A DNA stretch of 10,873 nucleotides from Opitutales bacterium (GTDB lineage: Bacteria > Verrucomicrobiota > Verrucomicrobiia > Opitutales > UBA2987): NCBI GenBank assembly GCA_021772555.1, contig JAJFLT010000462.1, positions 1 through 10,873 on the forward strand. Reading direction: 5' to 3'. A model generated the notes under the pieces. The model worked only from the letters and a program-made list of their open reading frames with translations. It did not search any database and was not told where the DNA came from. The position numbers and the translations under genes were made by a program. The first letter of the stretch is position 1. The number at the start of each line of letters is the position of its first letter. Below are positions 1-6,090 of this stretch, in pieces.

Positions 1-2
1 CG

Positions 3-470
3 CCCTTGGGCGAGCGTGGATTGGATGGGGCGGGAATCGACAATCATTTTTTCATCTCGGGCACCGATGGTTATCCTGAAGCAGCCAACAGGGAGACCTT
101 GGTTGCGATTCAGATCGAGACATTGGAGGCGCTCGAAAATGTGGAAGCAATCGCGCGGGTGGAAGGCGTCGATGTGGTGTTTATCGGTCCCGGGGATCTG
201 GCCCTGCGCCTGGGCTGCGCAATGAACTGGCAGGAACCGAAGATGATCGCCGCTCAGGAGCGGATCGCCAAGGCCGCTGAAGCGGCCGGCATAGCCTGGG
301 GGCGGCCCTCTGGAACGGCCGAAGACATGGCGAACATTATCCGGCTGGGGGCACGTTTTATCGCCCACGGGAGTGATTTTGAAGCGACGCTCTATTCCCT
401 GCGGAATCGCTACAAGATTACATTCGATACAGCATTGGCGGAGACAGAAAATCGAGCGGTGGCCTCCTAG
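3..470 (+). CDS. HpcH/HpaI-family aldolase, C-terminal part (5' truncated)
   Basis: This is the C-terminal ~155 residues of a class II, metal-dependent HpcH/HpaI (2-oxo-acid) aldolase; the start lies left of the window and roughly 100 residues are missing. Family members reversibly cleave 4-hydroxy-2-oxo acids to pyruvate (or a related keto acid) plus an aldehyde in the cytoplasm. Seen directly: the strand QIETLEALENVEAI followed by GVDVVFIGPGDLALRLG. The Glu of QIET and the Asp of GPGD are 26 residues apart, the same spacing as the metal ligands I recall for E. coli HpaI (Glu149/Asp175), so the metal site is intact. The C-terminus (RLGARFIAHGSDF...) is also typical. The TTG at position 6 is not a real start because the frame is open to the window edge. 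The SDR gene follows 47 bp downstream on the same strand, suggesting one operon. The substrate is unknown; 2-keto-3-deoxy sugar acids and homoprotocatechuate-type intermediates are both possible. Confidence 0.9.
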   Translation, partial: PLGERGLDGAGIDNHFFISGTDGYPEAANRETLVAIQIETLEALENVEAIARVEGVDVVFIGPGDLALRLGCAMNWQEPKMIAAQERIAKAAEAAGIAWGRPSGTAEDMANIIRLGARFIAHGSDFEATLYSLRNRYKITFDTALAETENRAVAS

Positions 471-517
471 ATTTCCGTGGAAATTGTCATAGGCGTGCCG
501 TAATCAGCATTTCAATC

Positions 518-1297
518 ATGTCCCCTACCGAAGCCGAAACAGTAGAGCAGGAGAAAATACCAGCTAGAGTCGCAGTCACTGGAGGAGCCACCAACATCGG
601 TAGCGCCATTGCGGAAGGTTTTCTGGCCCAAGGTGCCACAGTAGCTGTGGGACAACACCGCTCTTTAGCAACTTCTCTCGTTGAGAAACACGGTGAAAGG
701 CTCAAAGTGGCCAGCCTGGACCAGGGCAAACCGGAATCCTGCCGAGAGTTTATAGCCGAAGCCGCCAAACTCCTGGGCGGGTTGAACGTCCTTGTCAACA
801 ATGCAGCTGTCACTGGTCCGGGATCGTCCCGAGCCTTCATCGACATGGATACTCATTATGTAAATCAGGTGGTGGATATAAACCTCAAAGGAGTGATCTA
901 TTGCTCCGTGGCTGCCGCCCGAATCATGCGCGAGCAAGGCTCCGGCGTCATCATCAACATTTCCTCCATCAATGCGTTCAGGCCGCAATCCAATGCCTCC
1001 GTATATGCCGCCACCAAGGCCGCGCTTAACAATCTCACTCAGTCCATGGCCAAGGAATTGGGGAGCTCCGGGATTCGAGTCATCACCGTTGCCCCGGGGG
1101 ATATCTGGACCGATACCTACGATCAAGTGATCGCGGAACAGCGAGCGCGAGGGGCCGACAAGGAGGTAGCCAGCCAGGCCGTTCTCGGTCAGGGACAACC
1201 CGTGGACATAGCGGAAACGGTTTGCTTCCTGGCCTCGGATAAAGCCAAATACGTGACCGGGGTCACATGGATTGTCGATGGAGGTTTTCTGGCCTGA
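518..1297 (+). CDS. SDR-family NAD(P)-dependent oxidoreductase
   Basis: Classical short-chain dehydrogenase/reductase, 259 aa, the usual length for the family. It would interconvert a hydroxyl and a ketone with NAD(P)(H) in the cytoplasm. Visible motifs in order: nucleotide-binding TGGATNIG at residues 21-28 (an Asn replaces the usual third glycine of TGxxxGIG), NNAA at 94-97, structural Asn122, and the catalytic set Ser150, Tyr163 and Lys167 in ISS...YAATK. The C-terminal GVTWIVDGGF is the typical SDR ending. The ATG at 518 is the first good start and leaves a 17-residue tail before the first beta strand; no clear Shine-Dalgarno is present. It lies 47 bp after the HpcH/HpaI aldolase and likely works with it, for example oxidising a sugar or hydroxy acid to the 2-oxo acid that is then cleaved. 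The 62 bp to the next gene (convergent) contain no convincing terminator. The specific substrate is unassigned; names such as 3-oxoacyl-ACP reductase would be over-calls. Confidence 0.93.
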   Translation: MSPTEAETVEQEKIPARVAVTGGATNIGSAIAEGFLAQGATVAVGQHRSLATSLVEKHGERLKVASLDQGKPESCREFIAEAAKLLGGLNVLVNNAAVTGPGSSRAFIDMDTHYVNQVVDINLKGVIYCSVAAARIMREQGSGVIINISSINAFRPQSNASVYAATKAALNNLTQSMAKELGSSGIRVITVAPGDIWTDTYDQVIAEQRARGADKEVASQAVLGQGQPVDIAETVCFLASDKAKYVTGVTWIVDGGFLA

Positions 1298-1359
1298 TAA
1301 ATTGCGAATCCAGCGTCATGAATGGATGAACCGCCTTTAACCGGATTTGATATTAAAAA

Positions 1360-2334
1360 TTAATCCTCGATCGGGACGACGGTGGCCAGAGCCTCTCCCG
1401 GTGTAACGGAACGCTGCCTGCGCAGGCACACCAAGGTTCCCGCCCGTTCAGCATAAACAGGGACAGAGGAATCTCCTGAAAGCGAATGAACCGTTCCTAA
1501 CTTGTCGCCTTTCACAAGAACATCGCCGTTTGAAACATCGGGGATGAAAATTCCCTGAAGCGGACTGGGATGATGCATTTGAAGGTGGGCTTCTTCTGCA
1601 TCGTTGGAAATGTATTTTGCGGGGTTATCCAAAATGGGAGATGGTTCAGGTATGAAATCAAAGGATCGCAGGAAATTAAAGAGCCCGTTATGAATCGCGG
1701 ACAGGTCATCGCCGCGTACTCCCCCACATCCCTGGGACTCGGTGTAAATGGCCGGAATGCCCAGATCGAATGCGGCACTCAAGGTGCGGCCCCCGATATA
1801 GGGACTTCCCCAACACCAATACTTGTCGAAACATGCGGCCATGCGGCCTTGTGTCTCTTCCACCCCGGCATCTTCCGTGCACATGTATCCTACCCAAGGA
1901 AGAAGTTCATAAGTCACTCCTCCGCTGTGATAATCCAGGTAATAATCCGCATATTTTAAAACGCTGTCCAAGAATAGGTCGGCCAGTTTTTCGCATGGCG
2001 ATCCCACCGGACTTCCCGGAAAGACACGGGCCAGATTTGCGCCGTCTTGGGGATGGCAGCGCCTCCCGGCAAAAAAAGCTGGCTCACTGAGGACCGGTAT
2101 GGCCACCACGGTTCCACGGAGGTTTTTCGGCCTCCAGTCGGACGCCAGGTTTGTCAGCATGGTCGGCCCTTCGTATTCGTCACCGTGAGTGGCTCCATTC
2201 ATTAAAACCGTTTGGCCCGCTTCTCCTTTCCAGATAAAGGCCTCAAAACCACCATCTGCAGATCCGATTCGGAGTTGATGAAAACCTTTTGAAAGGGATT
2301 CCCAAGGAGCTTTATTTTGCGTTTTTTCAATCAT
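1360..2334 (-). CDS. Succinylglutamate desuccinylase/aspartoacylase-like zinc deacylase
   Basis: Zinc-dependent amide hydrolase of the AstE/AspA (M14-like) family, 324 aa from the chosen start. Family members remove an acyl group from an N-acyl amino acid or related amine. Motifs seen: NGATHGDEYEG at residues 46-56, with zinc ligands His50 and Glu53; DGANLARVFPG at 97-107, with Asn100 and Arg103 as the substrate-carboxylate pair; DYHSGG with the third zinc ligand His136; and YTESQG with the likely general base Glu199. The C-terminal ~80 residues (GDVLVKGDKLGTV... GTLVCLRR) form a beta-rich, biotinyl/lipoyl-like hammerhead as in other family members. The frame is open up to 2496, but the ATG at 2334 is preferred because the conserved domain begins just after it and earlier starts would cover a palindromic operator candidate. 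It is divergent from the Gfo/Idh gene (117 bp) and convergent with the SDR. The substrate is unknown; N-acetyl-diaminobutyrate (DoeB-type) or an acylated sugar-derived amine are options. Confidence 0.9.
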   Translation of the reverse strand: MIEKTQNKAPWESLSKGFHQLRIGSADGGFEAFIWKGEAGQTVLMNGATHGDEYEGPTMLTNLASDWRPKNLRGTVVAIPVLSEPAFFAGRRCHPQDGANLARVFPGSPVGSPCEKLADLFLDSVLKYADYYLDYHSGGVTYELLPWVGYMCTEDAGVEETQGRMAACFDKYWCWGSPYIGGRTLSAAFDLGIPAIYTESQGCGGVRGDDLSAIHNGLFNFLRSFDFIPEPSPILDNPAKYISNDAEEAHLQMHHPSPLQGIFIPDVSNGDVLVKGDKLGTVHSLSGDSSVPVYAERAGTLVCLRRQRSVTPGEALATVVPIED

Positions 2335-2377
2335 AAGTTGGAAGAAAATGATGGCTTTAGAATGAGGCGCGGTCAAT

Positions 2378-2393
2378 TGTCCAGAACTGGACA
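2378..2393. promoter_or_regulatory. Palindromic operator candidate TGTCCAG-AA-CTGGACA
   Basis: A perfect inverted repeat with 7-bp arms and a 2-bp centre lies in the 117-bp gap between the divergent deacylase and Gfo/Idh genes, 44 bp from the former start and 59 bp from the latter. The two outer TGTCC/GGACA boxes have their centre of symmetry 6 bp wide, as at 7120-7139. On the minus strand a TTGACC (complement of 2371-2376) directly adjoins the dyad and could be a -35 element, but I see no good -10. The symmetry suits a dimeric repressor or activator serving both genes. The regulator is not in this window and its family cannot be inferred. Confidence 0.5.
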
Positions 2394-2451
2394 GATTTTC
2401 TTTCCACCGAAGTGTCATTGTCGAGTTCGATCCTGTTTTCCATCTTCCAGC

Positions 2452-3519
2452 ATGAGATCCATCAAAGCCGCTCTTATCGGTGCTTCTCACCCACACTCGT
2501 CCGCGTATTTAAGGACGCTTCAAGTAAGTTCACTGGTTTCCAATATTTTCGTTTGCGATGAAGATCCCGTTGCTTTGGAAAAATTGTTGAAAAACAGCGC
2601 GGAAAAAATTGAAGGGACCTTCACCAGCCTGCCCTCTCTTTTGAAAAATGATGGTATTGCTTTCGGCATAGCCGCATTGCCCACCGATTTGAACGCATTG
2701 CTTTGCGAGCAACTTTTAGATGATGGAGTTCACGTATTCAGTGAAAAACCGGTTGCCAAAACAGCCGACCAGATTGAAAAAATAATTTCTGTCGCGGATC
2801 GCAAAAACCTCCAACTTGGCGTGGCCTATGTTACTCGCCTCCACCCGGTTGTGCAAAAAGCCCGCCGGATGATTCGCCAAAGCGTTATTGGAAAAGTTAC
2901 TGGTGTCGAGGCAAGATTTATTACTTCCCAAGTGCACTTTCGTGATCCGAATCACTGGTTATTCAACCATGAAAGGTCTGGCGGTGGAATTCTCTCCTGG
3001 CTGGGCTGTCATTATCTGGATCTCATGCGATTTATACTGGATGATGAAGTGTCATCGGTGTCCATGCTGGCCGACACTTTCTGCGGAGAACCAATCGATG
3101 TGGAGGATGTTGGTTCCCTGACACTCCGATTTGGCCAAGGCGCCATCGGCAGCCTGCAACTGGGTTACCAACTCGCATTGAGCCAAAGCGGGTATCATGG
3201 CGGCAGTTATGATGGCTATTTTTGCATCCGAGGGAAGGACGGACAGATCAACTGCGATATTTATTCCGATCCACCGGTTCTTCAGGTCGAAAGTATCTCC
3301 AAGGACTGGGAAGAAAATCCCCAGCGCCGTTTCGAATACGAGCTCCCGGAGACCGATGGTTATGGTGGATCGATCGGGCTATCCACCATAGAACAGTTTA
3401 TCCGCTCCCTCGACGGAGACGGTGAACCCGTCGCCACCGGAAGGGATGCGCTCAAGATGGCGCGAATTGTCGAGGCGGCCTACGAATCGAACGGGAGCGG
3501 TTGCAGAGTGTTGCTATAA
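2452..3519 (+). CDS. Gfo/Idh/MocA-family oxidoreductase
   Basis: NAD(P)-dependent sugar/inositol-type oxidoreductase of the Gfo/Idh/MocA family, 355 aa, normal length. The N-terminal Rossmann fold starts at once (IKAALIGASHPH, residues 4-15). The EKPVAKT motif at 98-104 supplies the expected catalytic Lys99. The C-terminal alpha/beta substrate domain contains GGGILSWLGCHYLD at 177-190, with His187 and Asp190 conserved. In the classical motif GGGxLxDxGxHxxD an Asp stands four residues before the His; here that position is Trp183. The ATG at 2452 is chosen because it begins the Rossmann strand; the frame stays open upstream to 2317, but that extension reads through the operator candidate and has no domain content. 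The gene ends 4 bp before the convergent threonine-aldolase-like gene. It may oxidise a hydroxyl of a sugar, cyclitol or derived acid; given the Asp replacement, the usual dehydrogenase mechanism should not be assumed. Confidence 0.92.
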   Translation: MRSIKAALIGASHPHSSAYLRTLQVSSLVSNIFVCDEDPVALEKLLKNSAEKIEGTFTSLPSLLKNDGIAFGIAALPTDLNALLCEQLLDDGVHVFSEKPVAKTADQIEKIISVADRKNLQLGVAYVTRLHPVVQKARRMIRQSVIGKVTGVEARFITSQVHFRDPNHWLFNHERSGGGILSWLGCHYLDLMRFILDDEVSSVSMLADTFCGEPIDVEDVGSLTLRFGQGAIGSLQLGYQLALSQSGYHGGSYDGYFCIRGKDGQINCDIYSDPPVLQVESISKDWEENPQRRFEYELPETDGYGGSIGLSTIEQFIRSLDGDGEPVATGRDALKMARIVEAAYESNGSGCRVLL

Positions 3520-3523
3520 TTCT

Positions 3524-4591
3524 TCAAGGACTTTTCTTCATTCCAGCCCATTCTATGGCATCGGCCACAAATTGGTTGACGTCGTCTTCCGTTGTGTCCC
3601 AGCCGCACATGAGCCGGGTACCGTCGACGTCCGGGAAATCGTAGAAAATCCAACCTTTGTCTCTGAGGGCGGTATCGAGTCCTTCGGGAAATCGGACAAA
3701 CACACTACTGGCCTCTACCGGAAAAAGAATGATCAGACCGGCAACGGCGCGTAATCCCTCCTCCAGTTGCCGAGCCCGGGCGTTACCCTGACGAGCGTTA
3801 TTGAGCCAAACGTCGTTCTGGAGGAGTCCAACCCACGGGGCGGAAATCAAGCGCATTTTCGAAGCGAGTTGACCGGCCTGTTTGCAACGATAATCGAATT
3901 CGGCCGCTGCTTTGGTATCGAAGAAGACAACCGCTTCGCCGACTGCGAGACCGTTTTTTGTCCCTCCCAAGCATAGGACGTCGATTCCGGCCTCCCAGGT
4001 GATTTCCCGTGGATGACAGTCCAAAGCAACCACCGCGTTGGCAAATCTGGCACCGTCCATATGCACTTTGAGATTCATCTCCCTGGCCACCTGACAGAGT
4101 TCCTTCACTTCATTGGGTTGGTAGATGGTGCCGACTTCTGTGGCCTGGGTGAGACTGAGGGCGCTTGTCCTGGGGAAATGAAGTTGACGGTGATGAGCGG
4201 TTGACCGGGCCACAATATCCGGCTTCAGCTTGCCGTTTCGCCCTTCCAGGCCGATGACCTTGCTTCCCCCTGCAAAAAACTCCGGGGCACCGCATTCATC
4301 GGTTGCCACATGCGACAATTGGTGGCAGAGTACCGCGTTGTAACTTTGGCAAAAGGTTGCCACGCAAAGGGCATTCGAGGCAGTCCCGTTAAATGTAAAA
4401 AAAACCTCACAGTCCGTTTCGAAAATGTCTCGAATCAGATTGGATGCTTCCGCCGTATAGGAATCATCCCCATATGAAACGGCGTGGTCTCTGTTGGCTT
4501 TTTCGAGCGCCTCCCATGCTTCCGGGCAGATACCGGCCTGATTGTCACTTCCAAAATGGCGTGGTTTCCCAATGCTTTGATTTGAATTCAT
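3524..4591 (-). CDS. Threonine-aldolase-family PLP enzyme (beta-eliminating lyase fold)
   Basis: Fold-type I PLP enzyme of the low-specificity threonine aldolase family, 355 aa, usual length. Such enzymes cleave L-threonine, allo-threonine or other beta-hydroxy-alpha-amino acids to glycine and an aldehyde. Motifs: HFGSDNQAG near the N-terminus (residues 12-20), FNGTASN at 67-73 for the cofactor phosphate, SHVATDECGAPE with His94 expected to stack on the PLP ring, HMDGARFANA at 177-186 with Asp179 contacting the pyridine nitrogen, and LGGTKNG with the Schiff-base Lys212. All key residues are intact. The start ATG at 4591 has no evident Shine-Dalgarno. It is convergent with the Gfo/Idh gene (4 bp apart) and divergent from the mutarotase-like gene across 422 bp. 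In this setting it could be the amino-acid counterpart of the HpcH/HpaI aldolase, cleaving a hydroxy-amino acid intermediate, or it could simply be housekeeping glycine supply (LtaE). L versus D stereospecificity cannot be told, although the fold-type I architecture favours L. Confidence 0.92.
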   Translation of the reverse strand: MNSNQSIGKPRHFGSDNQAGICPEAWEALEKANRDHAVSYGDDSYTAEASNLIRDIFETDCEVFFTFNGTASNALCVATFCQSYNAVLCHQLSHVATDECGAPEFFAGGSKVIGLEGRNGKLKPDIVARSTAHHRQLHFPRTSALSLTQATEVGTIYQPNEVKELCQVAREMNLKVHMDGARFANAVVALDCHPREITWEAGIDVLCLGGTKNGLAVGEAVVFFDTKAAAEFDYRCKQAGQLASKMRLISAPWVGLLQNDVWLNNARQGNARARQLEEGLRAVAGLIILFPVEASSVFVRFPEGLDTALRDKGWIFYDFPDVDGTRLMCGWDTTEDDVNQFVADAIEWAGMKKSP

Positions 4592-4652
4592 GGCAGATTA
4601 TCAGCCGAACAATAATTGATCGTCTCTACCTGAATCAACCCCTGTTTTTGAA

Positions 4653-4814
4653 ATGAGAAAATTCCGGCACCCGGCCCGTCTGGACGAATGGAATAAAGGA
4701 AACGTTGTCTATGTCGCCGGGGGCCAACAAGCGGTGAAGTCAGCGGTGGCATCCGCAATCTCAAAGCGTAAGTCGGCACTCCACGTTGAGCCGAAGTTGA
4801 TTTTTGGTCTTTGA
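4653..4814 (+). CDS. Doubtful small ORF, 53 aa, unknown
   Basis: An ATG-started frame of 53 codons in the divergent intergenic region, ending TGA. The product is basic and begins MRKFRHPARLDEW, followed by a short apolar stretch (VVYVAGG) and a Lys/Ala-rich helix-like segment. I do not recognise it. There is no Shine-Dalgarno before the ATG, and the frame is open upstream to the stop at 4617-4619. Third-position base use does not look unlike the neighbouring genes, but at this length that means little. It could be a real small protein, a decayed gene fragment, or chance. Confidence 0.15.
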   Translation: MRKFRHPARLDEWNKGNVVYVAGGQQAVKSAVASAISKRKSALHVEPKLIFGL

Positions 4815-4832
4815 TCGACAAATTGGTCAAAG

Positions 4833-4870
4833 CTGGACAGGTATTTTGTCCACTGAAATATCCTTGTCCG
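4833..4870. promoter_or_regulatory. Cluster of TGTCC/GGACA half-sites
   Basis: Three copies of the same box lie within 38 bp upstream of the mutarotase-like gene: CTGGACA at 4833-4839, TTGTCCA at 4846-4852 and TTGTCCG at 4864-4870. The first two form an outward-facing inverted repeat (TGGACA-N7-TGTCCA); the last two are direct repeats 18 bp apart. The first is preceded by TTGGTCAAAG at 4823-4832, so 4823-4839 (TTGGTCAAAGCTGGACA) matches 13 of 17 positions of the 2377-2393 site with the same spacing. This suggests binding by the same unknown regulator, but the match is imperfect. Confidence 0.35.
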
Positions 4871-4968
4871 GCGGAGCCGGTTCCCCCATCTAAAAGATCA
4901 ATCCTACCTTAACAACCTACAGTCATTCCACCATCATTGAACCGGGAGGACCGGGCGCGGATTTCAGT

Positions 4969-4984
4969 AACCTGCCAGCAGGTT
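4969..4984. promoter_or_regulatory. 16-bp palindrome AACCTGC-CA-GCAGGTT
   Basis: A perfect inverted repeat with 7-bp arms around a 2-bp centre, ending 29 bp before the GTG start of the mutarotase-like gene. The 2-nt centre makes it a poor RNA hairpin unless the innermost pair opens, and no T-run follows, so a terminator is unlikely. Its sequence is unrelated to the TGTCC dyads. A binding site for a second dimeric regulator is the simplest reading. Confidence 0.4.
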
Positions 4985-5013
4985 GCCAATCTCTGCACTC
5001 CTTAACAAGATAA

Positions 5014-6090
5014 GTGAAAAACACCCAAAAAAATGGCCAACCCCAAGCTGTCTGGCGGACGGATAAAGGACGGGATTTGCTGGTCCTGGATAATGGCTGC
5101 ATACGGGTCACCGCATGGCCCGCTATGGGCGGCGCGGTATCGGGGTTGATGGACTGCGAATCTGGGATTGATGTAATATGGCACAACCCGTTGCTGGAAC
5201 CGTTGCGGCCATGCCTTTCCCCTCAACCCGTTGAAGGTAATAGCGATTTGTATGATTTCCTCGATGGCTCCTGGTTTCTGTCTCTGCCAACAGGCTTTTT
5301 CCCGACCTCCTATTATGGAGCGCCCATTGGCGCACACGGGGAGCTTCGTTCGGTATGCTGGGAGGTCACCAAAATCGCCGAGACAGATTCCCGTCTAGAT
5401 GTTCACCTGGTGGGAAACTCCGTGCGCACGCCCTTTCGGGTGGAGCGCATCTGGACGCTATTTTCCGGCAGCAGGTCCTTGATCTGGAGGGAGCGAATCA
5501 TCAATCGGAGCACTAAAGAGCGACCGGTGGCGTGGATGCATCATCCGGCCTTTGGAGGCCCCATCTTGGATGGCGCCGAATTGCGGGTGGCTTGCCGGGA
5601 GGTGGAAGTCTATGGGGGATTCGATCCCGAGCAGGTTCAGGTTAAGCCGGGGTATCGAGGGGAATGGCCCTGGGTGCCCGAAACACCGACCGGTGGCGGG
5701 GAGCAGCGGGATTGCAGCCTGGTCCCGAAAGCCGGGAGCGGCAAGGATCACTCCGTCATGCTAAACGGTTTTGATATCGGGTGGGGCTGCCTCTGGAACT
5801 CCGAATTGCAATTGGGGTTCGGACTCCGCTGGGATGAATCTGTTTTCCCCTGGGCCTGGAGTTGGATGAACGCTGGAGGTCCTGGGGATTACCCTCTTTG
5901 GGGGCGAGGACACCTGGCCACTTTGCAACCGGGAACTTCGCCCGCCGGTCCCTTTGCGGAACTTGTGGAATCCGGGCAGGTTTTGACCATTCCAGCGGGC
6001 GGTTTTCGGGAAACTGCCTTCGTCAGCGGTTTATTATCCGATCCCGACGAGCCGTTACCATTACCACATTTGGATTCGGAGGGCCAATGA
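5014..6090 (+). CDS. Galactose-mutarotase-like protein, probably DUF4432/aldose-1-epimerase superfamily
   Basis: 358-aa protein with the features of the galactose-mutarotase-like beta-sandwich fold, closest by eye to DUF4432/aldose-1-epimerase-like proteins found in sugar catabolic clusters. Visible: GCIRVTAWPAMGGAVSGL (residues 28-45), where the reference-sugar sheet begins; IGAHGELRS with His108; WMHHPAFGGPILDG (174-187) with the paired His176/His177 expected in the sugar pocket; and the C-terminal LQPGTSPAGPFAELVESG (304-321) followed by LTIPAGG. A likely role is anomer or epimer interconversion, or sugar binding. No signal peptide is evident, so it is probably cytoplasmic. The GTG at 5014 is the only upstream start possible because an in-frame TAA (5011-5013) touches it; there is no Shine-Dalgarno. 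Its stop overlaps the next gene's ATG (ATGA), which indicates translational coupling. Family membership is fairly sure; the reaction is not. Confidence 0.75.
   Translation: MKNTQKNGQPQAVWRTDKGRDLLVLDNGCIRVTAWPAMGGAVSGLMDCESGIDVIWHNPLLEPLRPCLSPQPVEGNSDLYDFLDGSWFLSLPTGFFPTSYYGAPIGAHGELRSVCWEVTKIAETDSRLDVHLVGNSVRTPFRVERIWTLFSGSRSLIWRERIINRSTKERPVAWMHHPAFGGPILDGAELRVACREVEVYGGFDPEQVQVKPGYRGEWPWVPETPTGGGEQRDCSLVPKAGSGKDHSVMLNGFDIGWGCLWNSELQLGFGLRWDESVFPWAWSWMNAGGPGDYPLWGRGHLATLQPGTSPAGPFAELVESGQVLTIPAGGFRETAFVSGLLSDPDEPLPLPHLDSEGQ
6078..6082 (+). promoter_or_regulatory. Shine-Dalgarno of the coupled threonine-synthase-like gene
   Basis: GGAGG lies inside the last codons of the mutarotase-like gene, 4 bp before the ATG at 6087. 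It is the clearest ribosome site I found in the window and, with the ATGA stop/start overlap, fixes 6087 rather than the upstream in-frame ATG at 5862 as the start. Confidence 0.6.

Larger units (their letters stand above)
4592..5013. other. 422-bp divergent intergenic region
   Basis: This is the largest non-coding stretch in the window, lying between the starts of the threonine-aldolase-like gene (minus) and the mutarotase-like gene (plus). It holds a doubtful 53-codon plus-strand ORF (4653-4814), a minus-strand 80-codon frame (4588-4830) whose stop overlaps the aldolase ATG as ATGA, a TTGGTC direct repeat (4804 and 4823), a CTTTGA/TCAAAG inverted repeat (4809-4814 and 4827-4832), a cluster of TGTCC boxes (4833-4870), and a perfect 16-bp palindrome (4969-4984). 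I could not identify a convincing sigma-70 promoter, riboswitch or RNA gene. Confidence 0.6.

Noticed and set aside
665..1198. 177-codon minus-strand open frame opposite the SDR gene
   Set aside because: The plus strand encodes a complete SDR with all catalytic motifs; the antisense product shows no recognisable domain.
1192..1209. Two direct GGACA boxes near the end of the SDR gene
   Set aside because: They lie in coding sequence without dyad symmetry; single GGACA/TGTCC pentamers are frequent by chance across the window.
1298..1359. Terminator between the convergent SDR and deacylase genes
   Set aside because: Only a short AT-rich dyad (ATTAA-AAA-TTAAT) is present; there is no GC-rich stem followed by a T-run.
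2317..2451. N-terminal extension of the Gfo/Idh protein (45 residues)
   Set aside because: It reads through the palindromic operator and the intergenic region, has no domain content, and the Rossmann strand begins right after the ATG at 2452.
2335..2496. N-terminal extension of the deacylase (54 residues)
   Set aside because: It overlaps the start of the divergent gene and covers the dyad; the conserved domain starts shortly after the ATG at 2334.
4592..5013. Riboswitch or T-box in the long intergenic region
   Set aside because: I found no recognisable conserved core of a known riboswitch class and no terminator/antiterminator pair.
5862..6086. 75-residue upstream extension of the threonine-synthase-like protein
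   Set aside because: It lies inside the mutarotase-like coding region in another frame; the ATG at 6087 has GGAGG and the ATGA overlap.
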